Source: CAVRJC01 sp963721435 (GTDB lineage: Bacteria > Actinomycetota > Acidimicrobiia > IMCC26256 > DASPTH01). Taken from it: DNA of 64,000 bases. A model generated the notes under the pieces. It was given only the letters and a program-made list of their open reading frames with translations, was not told the DNA's origin and did no database searches. The DNA lies in NCBI GenBank assembly GCA_963721435.1, contig CAVRJC010000003.1, positions 20,744-84,743 of the forward strand, written 5' to 3'. A program made the position numbers and the translations under genes. Positions 16,473 through 27,332 of this stretch are shown in pieces. Position 1 is the first letter of the stretch, and each line of letters begins with the position of its first letter.

Positions 16473-18008
16473 ATGCCTGAATTGACCATCAATGCCGACG
16501 AGATCGCTGCGGCACTGCACAAGCACATCGACACGTTCACGCCGTCGCTCTCGCAAGCCCAAGTCGGCCGCGTGCTCGAGGTCGGTGACGGCATCGCGCG
16601 TGTCGGGGGCCTGCCGTCCACCTCGGTGAACGAGGTGCTCGAGTTCGAGGGGGGAATCCTCGGCCTCGCCCTGAACCTCGACGAAGAGTCGATCGGCGCC
16701 GTGGTGCTGGGCAGTGCGAGCCACATCGAAGAAGGTGGCTCGGTCAAGGGGACCGGGCGCATCCTCTCGGTACCCGTCGGCGACGCGCTGATCGGCCGGG
16801 TCGTCAACGCGCTCGGCCAGGCGATCGACGGCAAGGGCCCGATCGCGACGTCGGAGACCCGACGGCTCGAGGTGCAGGCACCGGGCATCGTCGGCCGCCA
16901 GCCCGTGCACGAGCCGCTGCAGACCGGCATCAAGGCCATCGACGCGATGACGCCGATCGGGCGCGGTCAGCGTGAGCTCATCATCGGCGACCGCAAGACC
17001 GGCAAGACCACCGTCGCCATCGACACGATCCTCGCCCAGAAGGGCCAGGGCGTGAAGTGCATCTACGTCGCGATCGGCCAGAAGGGCTCGACCGTCGCGC
17101 AGACCGTCGCCACCCTCGAAGAGCACGGCGCGATGGAGTACACGGTCGTCGTCAACGCCCCCGCCGCCGACGAGGCCGTGTTCAAGTACCTCGCCCCGTA
17201 CGCCGGCTGCGCGATCGGCCAGCACTGGATGGACCACGGCGAAGCCGCGCTGGTCGTCTACGACGACCTCTCGAAGCAGGCCGAGTCGTACCGCCAGATC
17301 TCGCTGCTGCTCCGCCGCCCACCGGGACGTGAGGCGTACCCCGGCGACGTCTTCTACCTCCACAGCCGCCTGCTCGAGCGCGCCGCGAAGCTCAGCGAGG
17401 CGCTCGGGGGCGGATCGCTCACCGCGTTGCCGATCATCGAGACCAAGGCCGGCGACGTCTCGGCGTACATCCCGACCAACGTGATCTCGATCACCGACGG
17501 CCAGATCTACCTCCAGGAGAACCTGTTCCGCTCGGGTGTGCGGCCCGCGGTCGACGTGGGTATCTCGGTCTCCCGGGTCGGTGGTGCCGCGCAGGTCAAG
17601 GCCATGCGCTCGGTCGCCGGAACGCTGAAGGTCGACCTCGCGCAGTTCCGTGACCTCGAGGCCTTCGCGACGTTCGCATCGGACCTCGACGCGGTGTCGA
17701 AGGCCCAGCTCGAGCGTGGCTACCGGCTCGTCGAGCTGCTCAAGCAGCCGCTGAACTCGCCGATGCCGGTCGAGCTCCAGGTGCTGTCGGTGTTCGCGGG
17801 CACGAGCGGTGTCCTCGACGACCTCCCGGTCAGCGAGGTCAAGCGCTTCGAGACCGAGCTCCATGAGTACTTCAGCACGCGCTACTCGGGCCTCCTCGCC
17901 GAGATCCGCGACACCGGCGCACTCCCCGGCGACGACGCGTTGTCGGCCGCGGTGAACGACTTCCACGCCTCGTTCGTCGCCGGTCTCGCCGACGCCGCGA
18001 GCGAATAG
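16473..18008 (+). CDS. atpA: ATP synthase F1 subunit alpha
   Basis: 511-aa non-catalytic nucleotide-binding subunit. The Walker A motif GDRKTGKT is at residues 172-179, and the alpha-specific VGISVSRVGGAAQVKAM block lies near 360. Length and termini are normal. It starts at ATG 16473, one base after atpH. Confidence 0.97.
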   Translation: MPELTINADEIAAALHKHIDTFTPSLSQAQVGRVLEVGDGIARVGGLPSTSVNEVLEFEGGILGLALNLDEESIGAVVLGSASHIEEGGSVKGTGRILSVPVGDALIGRVVNALGQAIDGKGPIATSETRRLEVQAPGIVGRQPVHEPLQTGIKAIDAMTPIGRGQRELIIGDRKTGKTTVAIDTILAQKGQGVKCIYVAIGQKGSTVAQTVATLEEHGAMEYTVVVNAPAADEAVFKYLAPYAGCAIGQHWMDHGEAALVVYDDLSKQAESYRQISLLLRRPPGREAYPGDVFYLHSRLLERAAKLSEALGGGSLTALPIIETKAGDVSAYIPTNVISITDGQIYLQENLFRSGVRPAVDVGISVSRVGGAAQVKAMRSVAGTLKVDLAQFRDLEAFATFASDLDAVSKAQLERGYRLVELLKQPLNSPMPVELQVLSVFAGTSGVLDDLPVSEVKRFETELHEYFSTRYSGLLAEIRDTGALPGDDALSAAVNDFHASFVAGLADAASE

Positions 18009-18017
18009 CGGTTCACG

Positions 18018-19004
18018 ATGGCCGGTGGTCGCGAGAGGATCCTGCGCAGGCGGATCAAGAGCATCCAGTCGACGCAGAAGATCACGCGCGCGCAGGAGCT
18101 CATCGCGGCCAGCCGCATCGCGAAGGCGTCCGCGCAGGTCGCGGCGGCGCAGCCGTACAGCGAGACCATCACGCAGGTCGTGCGCGACCTCGCGGCAGGT
18201 GGTGGGCCGAGCGGGAGCGTGTTGCTCAGCCAGCCCGACGAGATCCGCAAGGTCGGGTACATCGTCGTGGTCGGCGACCGCGGCCTGTGTGGCGCGTACA
18301 ACTCCACGGTGATCCGCACCGCGGAGCGGGCGATCGCGGAGCAGCAGCGGCTCGGGCGTGACTACTCGCTCGTGCTCGCGGGCCGCAAGGCCGAGGGCTA
18401 CTTCCGCTACCGCGACTACCGCATCGACGCCGCGTTCAGCGGCTTCTCGCAGCAGCCCGCGTTCGAGGACGCGCGCGCGATCGGGGCCGCCGCCACCGGG
18501 CTCTTCGTCGACGGTGACACCGATGTCGTGGAGATCATCTACACCAAGTTCGAGAGCGCCGGCACCCAGACGGTCGAGCGGGAGCGACTGATGCCGCTGA
18601 GCCGCGAGGACATCGCGAGCGAGCCGGTGCCCGGGGGAGAGCCTCCGGTGCGCGCGGGCTACGAGTTCGAGCCGTCGGCCGAGGGCATCCTCGACCTGCT
18701 GCTCCCGCGCTACGTCGACTCGCGCGTGTACGCGGCCCTGCTCAACGCGGCGGCGTCGGAGCACGCGGCCCGGCAACGGGCGATGAAGTCCGCCACTGAC
18801 AACGCTGAAGACCTCATCACCAGCCTGAGCCGTAGCATGAACCGCGCCCGTCAGGACGCGATCACCACCGAGATCATGGAGATCGTGAGCGGGGCGGAAG
18901 CGCTCCGTTCCGGCGGCGGTGCCGCCCATGCCGACGACCTCCTCACCGACACCATCGAAGGCCGCAAGGAAGACTTGTTCGCCGCGCGCCACGCCGACAA
19001 CTGA
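18018..19004 (+). CDS. atpG: ATP synthase F1 subunit gamma
   Basis: Central rotating shaft, 328 aa, slightly longer than the usual 285-310. The N-terminal helix RERILRRRIKSIQSTQKITRA and C-terminal helix (MKSATDNAEDLITSLSRSMN) form the coiled coil, and VVVGDRGLCGAYN near residue 85 is the Rossmann-like signature. The extra length lies in the middle (LSREDIASEPVPGGEPPVRA), a charged/Pro-rich insertion that resembles actinobacterial gamma insertions in position. Confidence 0.95.
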   Translation: MAGGRERILRRRIKSIQSTQKITRAQELIAASRIAKASAQVAAAQPYSETITQVVRDLAAGGGPSGSVLLSQPDEIRKVGYIVVVGDRGLCGAYNSTVIRTAERAIAEQQRLGRDYSLVLAGRKAEGYFRYRDYRIDAAFSGFSQQPAFEDARAIGAAATGLFVDGDTDVVEIIYTKFESAGTQTVERERLMPLSREDIASEPVPGGEPPVRAGYEFEPSAEGILDLLLPRYVDSRVYAALLNAAASEHAARQRAMKSATDNAEDLITSLSRSMNRARQDAITTEIMEIVSGAEALRSGGGAAHADDLLTDTIEGRKEDLFAARHADN

Positions 19005-19029
19005 TCACCCGATACAGGAGCACCTCCCC

Positions 19030-20478
<1,449 letters not shown>

Positions 20479-20484
20479 TCCCCG

Positions 20485-20877
20485 ATGCCGCTCGCCGTGC
20501 AACTGGTCTCACCCGAACGGATCCTGTTCGAGGGCGAAGCCGAGATGGTCGTGTGCCGTCCCGTCGACGGTGAGATCGCGTTCCTCGCCGGCCATGTGCC
20601 CTTCCTCGGCGCGCTGCGCGACGACCCCGTACGGATCCTGATGGCCGGTGGCGCGGAGACCGCGGTGGCGGTGCACGGCGGGTTCGTCGAGGTGAGCAAC
20701 GACCACGTGGTGGTGCTCTCCGACCTCGCCGAGCTCAAGGAGCAGATCGACGTGCCCCGGGCCGAGGCGGCCAAGCGGGCGGCGGAGGACATCCTGGCCC
20801 GCGACCCCGAGAACGAAGAAGCGGCCGCGGCGCTGGCCCGGGCCGAGACCCGCCTCAAGGTCGCCGCCGGCGCCTGA
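20485..20877 (+). CDS. atpC: ATP synthase F1 subunit epsilon
   Basis: 130-aa subunit with the N-terminal beta sandwich (VSPERILFEGEAEMVVCRPVDGEIAFLAGHVPFL) and two C-terminal helices. It couples gamma to the c-ring and can brake ATP hydrolysis. The C-terminal helices are shortish but present. Last gene of the operon; a separate start box for the next gene follows. Confidence 0.94.
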   Translation: MPLAVQLVSPERILFEGEAEMVVCRPVDGEIAFLAGHVPFLGALRDDPVRILMAGGAETAVAVHGGFVEVSNDHVVVLSDLAELKEQIDVPRAEAAKRAAEDILARDPENEEAAAALARAETRLKVAAGA

Positions 20878-20937
20878 TCCGCGCCTGACCCACACCCGAC
20901 CGGGCGGCGCTCGCACCCCGTCACTACCCTGCAGCGG

Positions 20938-21880
20938 ATGCGTCGGGGCCTGCTGCTGTTCGTCGCGTGGGCCGTGGGACTGGTGCCCACCGTCCTGCTC
21001 CCGGTGGTCGCTGCCGGGAACTGCCGCGCAGGCAGCCACTGCTTCGGCCGACGTCGACCCGTACCGCGGGCTCGGCGCGTGGGTCGACTCCTTCGACTAC
21101 GCACCGCGCCTGCAGTCCAACGGCAACCCGCCGCCGGTCACCGCTGCGAGCGTCGACGACATGGCCCGCCTGGGCGTGCGCACGTTGTACGTGCAGGTGG
21201 CCAATCCCGACGGCGCGTCACCCGACCAGCTCACCGACGAAGCGCAGCTGCGCGAGATCCTGACGCACGCGCGGACGTCGGGACTGAAGGTGGTCGCGTG
21301 GTACCTGCCGGGGCTCGCCGACGTCGCGCTCGACACGCGCATGATCAAGACGATCGTCGCGTTCCGCAGCGGCACCACACGCTTCGACACCGTCGCGCTC
21401 GACCTCGAGTACACGCAGGGTGAGCCCGACGTCACGGCCCGGAACGCCAACGCCGTCGAAGTGGCGCGCAACACGCGGAAGCTGCTCGGCACGAAGCGCG
21501 CGCTCGGCGCGATCGTGTACCCGGCGGTGCAGACGGAGGTGCTCAACCCCGTGCTGTGGCCGAACTTCCCGTACAAGAAGCTCGCCGAGTCGATCGACGT
21601 GTGGATGCCGATGACGTACTACACGTTCAGGTCCGATCCCTATCGTGACCCGTTCCGCTACACCGACGAGAGTGTCGCTCGGCTGCGCAAGCGGCTCGAC
21701 GACGACAACGCGCCCGTGCACCCGATCGGGGGGATCGCCGACCAGACGTCGCCCGAGGACTACGTCGCGTTCCTGCGGGCGGTGAAGAGCACCAAGGCGA
21801 TCGGGTACTCGGTGTACGACTTCAACACGACGTCGTCGAGCGCGTGGACGTACCTGCGCGGCGCCGGCCTTCCCGCGTGA
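20938..21880 (+). CDS. secreted TIM-barrel/glycoside-hydrolase-like protein, frameshifted near 21018
   Basis: The N-terminal hydrophobic signal peptide (MRRGLLLFVAWAVGLVPTVL) is in one frame. From about 21020 the rest (TAAQAATASADVDPYRGLGAW and beyond) is in the +1 frame, continuing to the stop at 21880. Deleting one A from GGGAACT at 21016-21021 would give a smooth AAG-TAAQAATA signal-cleavage region and a protein of about 313 aa. The mature part has repeated barrel-like strands (LGVRTLYVQVANP, GLKVVAWYLPG, VALDLEY, AIVYPAVQT, VWMPMTYYT) reminiscent of extracellular glycoside-hydrolase-like barrels, but the substrate is unknown. A TACCCT box lies 7 nt before the ATG. Confidence 0.65.
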
Positions 21881-21922
21881 CCGTCGTGCTGCCGACGAGC
21901 TGACGGCCCTCCTGATCGGGGT

Positions 21923-22798
21923 TCAGAGCTCGGCCGACCAGTCGCGCTGCTCGAGCAGGTCACGGACGTGCGCGAGGAACGCCGACGCGGTGGTGAGGCC
22001 GACGACGCGGCCGTCGAACGCGAGCGCGAGCACGCCGACGGGATGCACCGCGATCGTGTCCGTGCCGTCGTCGCCGGGCACGACCACCAGGCGCGGCCGC
22101 ACCGCATCGGTCGCGAGGATCGCGACCTGCGGGATGTTGAGCACCGGGGCGGAGACGATCGTGCCGAACGGGCCGGGATTGGTGATGGTGAAGGTCCCGC
22201 CGGTGACGTCGTCCGGTTGCAGGCGCCGCTCACGCGCTCGTCGCGCGAGCTCTCCGATCCTCGACGAGAGCGCGCGGAGTCGCAGCGTGTGTGCGTCGTG
22301 CACGACGGGGACGACGAGGTCGACGTGGTCGAGGTCGACGGCGATGCCGAGGTGGACCGGGTCGTGCGTCGTGATCTCCTCCCCGGAGACGGTCGCGTTG
22401 CAGAGAGGGAACTCGTCGAGCGCGTCGATCACCGCGCGGGCGACGAACGGGAGGTACGAGAGCCCGGCGGGGCGCCGGACGTCATCGACTCGTCGATAGT
22501 CGCACTCGACCATCACGTAGGTGTGCGCCGCGGATGCCTTGGCCTCGATGAGCCGGCGCGCGGTCGTGCGGCGGAGCGCGCTGAACGGCTCGATCGCGTC
22601 GCTGGACTGCGACAGCACGTCGTCGCGCGTGACCCGTCCGCCGCGCCCGGTGCCGTGCAGGCGCGACGGGTCGATGGCGCGGTCGGTCGTGAGACGACGC
22701 ACCGCAGGAGAGAGGAACGACGGCCCGCCGCGCGTGCGCTCGGCCCGTTGCCGGGCGGGGAGTGGTGGTGCGGCGGCGAGATCGTCGGTGCCCGTCAT
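21923..22798 (-). CDS. 2-oxoacid dehydrogenase E2-like protein lacking lipoyl domain and catalytic His
   Basis: 291-aa protein. Residues about 28-62 are a peripheral subunit-binding (E3/E1-binding) domain (LSPAVRRL ... GTGRGGRVTRDDV), and 70-291 is the acyltransferase fold (RRTTARRLIEAK, TFTITNPGPFG). Two things are missing. There is no N-terminal lipoyl domain, and the active site DHRxxDG of real E2s reads DGRVVGL near residue 262, so the His and the Asp/Gly are gone. It cannot be a normal acyltransferase and is inferred to be a scaffold or regulatory homologue for the divergent E1 at 22849. The ATG has GGAGGG just upstream; 50 bp separate the two divergent starts. Confidence 0.8.
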   Translation of the reverse strand: MTGTDDLAAAPPLPARQRAERTRGGPSFLSPAVRRLTTDRAIDPSRLHGTGRGGRVTRDDVLSQSSDAIEPFSALRRTTARRLIEAKASAAHTYVMVECDYRRVDDVRRPAGLSYLPFVARAVIDALDEFPLCNATVSGEEITTHDPVHLGIAVDLDHVDLVVPVVHDAHTLRLRALSSRIGELARRARERRLQPDDVTGGTFTITNPGPFGTIVSAPVLNIPQVAILATDAVRPRLVVVPGDDGTDTIAVHPVGVLALAFDGRVVGLTTASAFLAHVRDLLEQRDWSAEL

Positions 22799-22836
22799 TG
22801 CCCTCCAGCGTCGCGCGTCGTCGTGGAGCCCACTCG

Positions 22837-22842
22837 TATGCT
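22837..22842 (+). promoter_or_regulatory. -10 box of fused E1 gene
   Basis: TATGCT, 6 nt before GTG 22849, lies in the 50-bp gap shared with the divergent E2-like gene. Confidence 0.4.
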
Positions 22843-22848
22843 GACGAC

Positions 22849-24960
22849 GTGTCTCTGTTCGACCGCATCACCGGGCACCACCACGGCGTGGCGCTCGCCG
22901 ATGCGGTGGCCGACTTCCGACTCGGCTGCGTGTCGCGTGCGCTCGACGACCGGGAGATCACGCTCCGTCAGCAGAGCCGGGTGTTCTTCCAGATCTCGGG
23001 CGCGGGCCACGAGGCGCTGGGGCTCGGGCTCGCCCGCGAGCTCCGCTCCGGGTACGACTGGTTCTTCCCGTACTACCGCGACCGCGCGTTGGTGCTCGGG
23101 CTCGGCGTGTCGGCGCTCGACATCCTGCTGCAGGCGGTCGGCAGCGCGGACGATCCCGCGTCGGGCGGGCGGCAGATGCCGTGCCACTGGGGCGACCGTG
23201 AGCGCAACATCGTCACGCAGAGCAGCCCCACGGGGAGCCAGTGCCTGCCTGCGGTGGGATGTGCGGAGGCGTCGCGCTACATCGTGCGGCGGACGCTGCC
23301 CGGCTGCACCGCCTACGGCGACGAGGTCGTGTACGTCTCCCTCGGCGAGGGTGCGACGTCGGAAGGCGAGTTCTGGGAGAGCCTCAACACTGCGTGCCGG
23401 CTCGGGTTGCCGGTGCTCTACGTCGTCGCCGACAACGGCTACGCGATCTCCGTCCGGGCCACCGATCAGGCGCCCGCGCCGATCTCGACGCTCGTGCGGG
23501 GCTTCACGGGCCTGCACGTCACGAAGCTCGACGGGCGCGACTACTTCGACGTGCGCCGCAAGGGCGCGGAGGCGATCCAGCGGGTGCGGGCCGGCCAGGG
23601 CCCGGGCCTGATCCACGCGACCGTCACCCGGCCGTACTCCCACTCACTGTCCGACGACCAGAGCAAGTACCGCACGCACGGTGAGCTCGTCGACGAGCAA
23701 GAGCACGATCCGCTGCTCGTGCTCGAGCAGGAGCTGATCCGCGCCGGCGCGCTCACGCAGGAAGAGGCGAACGAGATCCGCGAGCACGCACGCGCGGAAG
23801 TTGCCCAGGCCGCAGTCGACGCGCTCGCCGCGCCGCGACCCGACCCTGTGCGCGTGACCGAGCATCTGTACGCGCCGCCCACGGTCACCGAGCTCCCCGC
23901 CGACCCGGTGCCGCCGGTGGCCGACGACGGCTCCGAGCCCGAGCTGGTGACGTTCGGCGAGGCGATCCACCGCACACTGCACGAGGAGATGGCGCGCGAC
24001 GAGCGCATCGTCGTGTTCGGCGAGGACGTCGCCGACGCCGACCCGTCCGCCCTCGACGCGGTGCCGGGCAAGGGTGGCGTGTTCGGGATCACGTTCGGCC
24101 TGCAGCGCGAGTTCGGGCAGGCCCGCTGCTACAACACGCCGCTCGCGGAGTCGAACATCGTCGGGCGTGCCGTGGGGCAGGGCATCCGCGGGCTGCGGCC
24201 CTCACCGGAGATCCAGTTCTTCGACTACATCTGGCCCGCGATGCAGCAGCTCCGCTCCGAGGCTGCGACCATCCGCTGGCGGAGCAACGGCGCGTTCTCG
24301 AGCCCGATGGTGCTGCGCGTTCCCATCGGCGGGTACCTCACAGGCGGGGCGATCTGGCACTCGCAGTGCGGCGAGTCGATCTTCGCGCACTGCCCCGGGT
24401 TGCAGATCGTGTTCCCGTCACGCGCGCGCGACGCCGCGGGCCTGTTGCGCACCGCGTTCCGCACCGACGACCCCGTCCTCTTCCTCGAGCACAAGCACCT
24501 GTACCGCCAGGGTCACGCGCGCGACCCGATGCCGCCCGCCGACTGGCTGCTGCCGTTCGGCCGGGGCGCGCTCGTGACGCAGGGGAGCGCGGTCACCGTC
24601 GTCACGTGGGGTGCGACGGTGCGCGAGGCGGTGCTCGCAGCGCGTGAGGTCGATCCGGATGGCGGCGCGGTCGAGATCATCGACCTGCGCACGATCGTGC
24701 CGTGGGACCAGCAGATCGTCGCCGAGTCGGTGGCGCGCACCGGCCGTGTGCTGGTGTTGCACGAAGACACGCTCACGTGCGGCTTCGGCGCGGAGATCGC
24801 CGCGTGGATCGCCGACGAGTGCTTCGAGGACCTCGACGCGCCTGTGCTCCGCCTCGCCGCGCTCGACACGCCCGTCGGCTACGAGCCCACCCTCGAAGCC
24901 GCCGTGCTCCCACAAGTCGCCGACATCACCCGCGACCTCCGCCACCTCCTCGCGTACTGA
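22849..24960 (+). CDS. thiamine-pyrophosphate 2-oxoacid dehydrogenase E1, alpha-beta fusion
   Basis: 703-aa protein joining the E1 alpha domain (about 1-340) and E1 beta domain (about 360-703). The TPP motif GEGATSEGEFWESLN ... VVADNGYAIS begins near residue 166. The beta part starts ELVTFGEAIHRTL and ends with the transketolase C-terminal domain (VTWGATVREAVLAAR). It should decarboxylate a branched-chain or other 2-oxoacid (or acetoin) and acylate a lipoyl carrier. No lipoylated E2 or E3 is encoded nearby; only the lipoyl-less E2-like gene is adjacent, so the carrier must come from elsewhere. Leaderless start signal at 22837. Confidence 0.88.
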   Translation: MSLFDRITGHHHGVALADAVADFRLGCVSRALDDREITLRQQSRVFFQISGAGHEALGLGLARELRSGYDWFFPYYRDRALVLGLGVSALDILLQAVGSADDPASGGRQMPCHWGDRERNIVTQSSPTGSQCLPAVGCAEASRYIVRRTLPGCTAYGDEVVYVSLGEGATSEGEFWESLNTACRLGLPVLYVVADNGYAISVRATDQAPAPISTLVRGFTGLHVTKLDGRDYFDVRRKGAEAIQRVRAGQGPGLIHATVTRPYSHSLSDDQSKYRTHGELVDEQEHDPLLVLEQELIRAGALTQEEANEIREHARAEVAQAAVDALAAPRPDPVRVTEHLYAPPTVTELPADPVPPVADDGSEPELVTFGEAIHRTLHEEMARDERIVVFGEDVADADPSALDAVPGKGGVFGITFGLQREFGQARCYNTPLAESNIVGRAVGQGIRGLRPSPEIQFFDYIWPAMQQLRSEAATIRWRSNGAFSSPMVLRVPIGGYLTGGAIWHSQCGESIFAHCPGLQIVFPSRARDAAGLLRTAFRTDDPVLFLEHKHLYRQGHARDPMPPADWLLPFGRGALVTQGSAVTVVTWGATVREAVLAAREVDPDGGAVEIIDLRTIVPWDQQIVAESVARTGRVLVLHEDTLTCGFGAEIAAWIADECFEDLDAPVLRLAALDTPVGYEPTLEAAVLPQVADITRDLRHLLAY

Positions 24961-25150
24961 ACGAGCCGGCGCCCGCGAGCACAGGTCGACGGCGCGACGG
25001 TGCACTGGCAGTTGGGGCGCTGCTGAGTCAAGGTCGAGTAGCCCGAGAAACTCCTCGACAAGGACCCTTCTTGACCGCGATCACCCGTAGAACGGCGGTT
25101 CCGGCGTGGACGTGCCCGACGGGTCGGCGCCAGGATCCGATCCGCGATGA

Positions 25151-25510
25151 TCATACGAAATGGCGTTGGAGGAGCAGTTCGAGTGCGGCACGTTCTGTCA
25201 CGTCGAGGTCCACGAACTCGGCGCCCACTCGGAGTATCTCTTGGCCCGCGCTGATGTTGCGGATCTCACCGTAAAACACGATGCCGTTCGGCTGACCCTC
25301 GGCGTTCAGCAAACGAAAGGTGATCCGACAGCCGACAGCGGCAGCCGGTGGCGCGGCATCGACGAAGTCGAGGCCGACACCCATCAAAGACACGTCGATG
25401 AGCCGACACGGCCGCCACGTGCTGTCTGTGCCCGCGATCGTGTACTCGGCAACCCGACGTGATGGGTCACGTGCGCTGCGACGCCGCCGTCCTTCGATCG
25501 ATCCCGACAC
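25151..25510 (-). CDS. PilZ-domain protein
   Basis: 119-aa stand-alone PilZ domain, a c-di-GMP receptor fold. The Arg-rich start (GRRRRSARDPSRRVAEYTI) provides the RxxxR element and DVSLMGVGL (about 39-47) is the (D/N)xSxxG motif, so c-di-GMP binding is plausible. It is divergent from a second PilZ gene at 25679. The partner output is unknown. Confidence 0.75.
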   Translation of the reverse strand: MSGSIEGRRRRSARDPSRRVAEYTIAGTDSTWRPCRLIDVSLMGVGLDFVDAAPPAAAVGCRITFRLLNAEGQPNGIVFYGEIRNISAGQEILRVGAEFVDLDVTERAALELLLQRHFV

Positions 25511-25678
25511 GGTGCCTCCGTCGTTGGCGTTCGTCTCAAGGATTCGTCACCGCGGGCGCTCCGCTTGAGGCCACCGAGTTGCACCCGCGACTTCAACACG
25601 GGATCGACGACAACCAGCCTGTTTCCTAAGGGTCGCGGCTGAGGTGTCGATATCCCTGGGGACGGGCGGAGGTGTCCG

Positions 25679-26035
25679 GTGGGCCGAACGGAATCACGAA
25701 GCGTTGGTCGCCAGCAGATCGAAAGACTTCCGGACGGCTGGATCGCGCGCTACGCGATCGAGGGGCACCCGGGATGGTCGGAGTGCCGTGTGACCGACCT
25801 GTCAGCCCGTGGCGCGCGCCTCGAACTCCACGGAGCGCGACCGACTGCAACCGACCGTGTCATCCTCGACTTTCAACTCGGTGACGGTGGAATGCTGGGA
25901 GTCCAGTTGTGCGGACAGATCAAGCACACCCGCGCCGAACCAGAACCCATAGCAGGGATCGAGTTCGTGCACCTCGACTCTCTGAGAACTGCCCTGGTCG
26001 AGTTGCTCACCGAACAACAATCCCGCTTGCCATAA
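25679..26035 (+). CDS. PilZ-domain protein
   Basis: 118-aa PilZ-like domain with DLSARGARLEL (about 40-50) as the DxSxxG motif. The N-terminal RxxxR is less clear than in the neighbour at 25151. Start GTG 25679. It is arranged head-to-head with the other PilZ gene over 168 bp; the two are probably an old duplication or co-recruited pair. Confidence 0.7.
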   Translation: MGRTESRSVGRQQIERLPDGWIARYAIEGHPGWSECRVTDLSARGARLELHGARPTATDRVILDFQLGDGGMLGVQLCGQIKHTRAEPEPIAGIEFVHLDSLRTALVELLTEQQSRLP

Positions 26036-26161
26036 CCCCCACATCACAGCGACATCCGCGCCAGATTGCCCAGTGAGCACTGGAGCGCGTGCGCACGCCC
26101 GACATGGCAGCCCGACGTATCACGGTGAACCAGCGATTCCACGTTCGCGGGCAGGCGTCTG

Positions 26162-26281
26162 TCAGGTGGGGAACCAGCCGAGGACATCGACGATGACGTG
26201 CGTCGCGCCCGCGTGGTTGTAGATCGAGATCTGGCCGTTGGTGCCGACTTGGGCGATGACCATGTTCGGCCGTCGAATTCG
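26162..26281 (-). pseudogene. C-terminal remnant of a surface-repeat protein
   Basis: The last 39 codons read RPNMVIAQVGTNGQ...GATHVIVDVLGWFPT, the terminal repeat (DVxGWF ending) of large actinobacterial secreted proteins. Upstream, the frame breaks, and a related stretch (VNRSVPFEFDGR) lies in another frame. No complete gene remains, so this is a decayed fragment. Confidence 0.5.
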
Positions 26282-26413
26282 AAGGGCACCGAACGATTCA
26301 CGCGCTCGCTGAACGGGGAGCGGTGGTCGACATGCACGCGAGCAGGAGGCCATCCGGGCGGAGCCAGTCGCGGATGCGTGCAAGCGGCGCGGCGTGCTCG
26401 GGCATCGCGTGGG

Positions 26414-27158
26414 CTAGGTCGCGAGGTGGCGGCCGAAGAAGTCCCAGATCTTCAGCCAGCCGTCGTTGGCCGCAGCGACGTTGAAGTTCGGGCGGTCGAC
26501 ACTGAAGAACGCGTGCCCGGCGTCCTCGTAGGTGTGGAACTCATACTCCTTGCCGTGCTGTTGCAGCGCGCCTTGGATGCGCGCGAGTCTGCTCGGGTGA
26601 CGGGTTGCCGTCGTTGGCGCCGAAGAGGCCGAGAAGTGGGCAAGACAGCGAGGCGGTGAGCTCGACGACCGCGGGCGGCGACTCGGGCGTGACGTCCTCG
26701 GGCGCAGGCGCGACCCGTCCGCCGTAGCAGTCGACGGCCGCGTCGAACGGGAGGCTGCACGCGACGAGGTACGATTGGCGTCCGCCGGAGCAATACCCGA
26801 TCACGCCGACCTTGCCGTTCGCGGTGGTCATCGACCGCAGGAACGCGCTGGCGCCGGCGACATCGCCGATGCACTGCTCGTCGGGGACGCCGCCGCCTTC
26901 GCGTGTGAGCCGCGCCGCCTCGCCGGGATCGCCGTCGGGCAACGCTCGGTAGTGCAGGTTCGGGCAGAGCGCGTTGTAGCCGCGCGTCGCGAACGTGCGT
27001 GTGATCTCCTTCGTCGCCGCGTCGTACCCGGGCATGTGGTGGATCACGACGACGCCCGGGAACGGGCCCGGTCCGAGTGGCCGCGCGAGGTAGCCGGTGA
27101 TCTCGTCGCTGCCGTGCCCGCGCAGCCGGATCGTCTCCGCCATCATCCCGTCGTACAT
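26414..27158 (-). CDS. dienelactone hydrolase family protein, frameshifted near 26582
   Basis: Alpha/beta hydrolase of about 247 aa. The nucleophile motif GYCSGGR (Cys), GANDGNPS (Asp) and GHAFF (His) form the Cys-Asp-His triad of dienelactone hydrolases, which open lactone or ester rings in aromatic catabolism. The last ~55 residues (IQGALQQHGKEYEFHTYEDAGHAFF ...) lie in another frame; one extra base in the GCGCGCG tract at 26579-26585 explains this. ATG 27158 has a perfect GAGGAGG ribosome site. Probable sequencing indel; otherwise a recent pseudogene. Confidence 0.82.
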
Positions 27159-27318
27159 GCGGCCTCCTCTTCGACCGTGGGAGCGTACGGCAAGCTCCCC
27201 GACCGTGGCGACTGACTCGGAGAGGCCGGCGGTGGGGTGGTTCGGGAGTGTCGTGATCGACGCGGTCGATCCGCAGGCGCTGCCCGCCAGGAATCCGAGG
27301 CGCGCCGCTCGCACGATT

Positions 27319-27324
27319 TACGAT
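27319..27324 (+). promoter_or_regulatory. -10 box of etf operon
   Basis: TACGAT, 8 nt before ATG 27333, drives etfB-etfA-ETF-QO; the region lies between the divergent hydrolase and etfB starts. Confidence 0.4.
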
Positions 27325-27332
27325 CCTGCACC

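Noticed and set aside
14301..18992. 1563-aa open frame on the minus strand opposite the atp operon
   Set aside because: It is the antisense shadow of atpB-atpG produced by high GC; its composition is Arg/Asp/Leu/His-rich nonsense and the plus-strand genes are unambiguous.
24961..25150. GTCGAG...CTCGAC hairpin after the E1 gene as terminator
   Set aside because: Arms are only 6 bp with a 15-nt loop; too weak to call.
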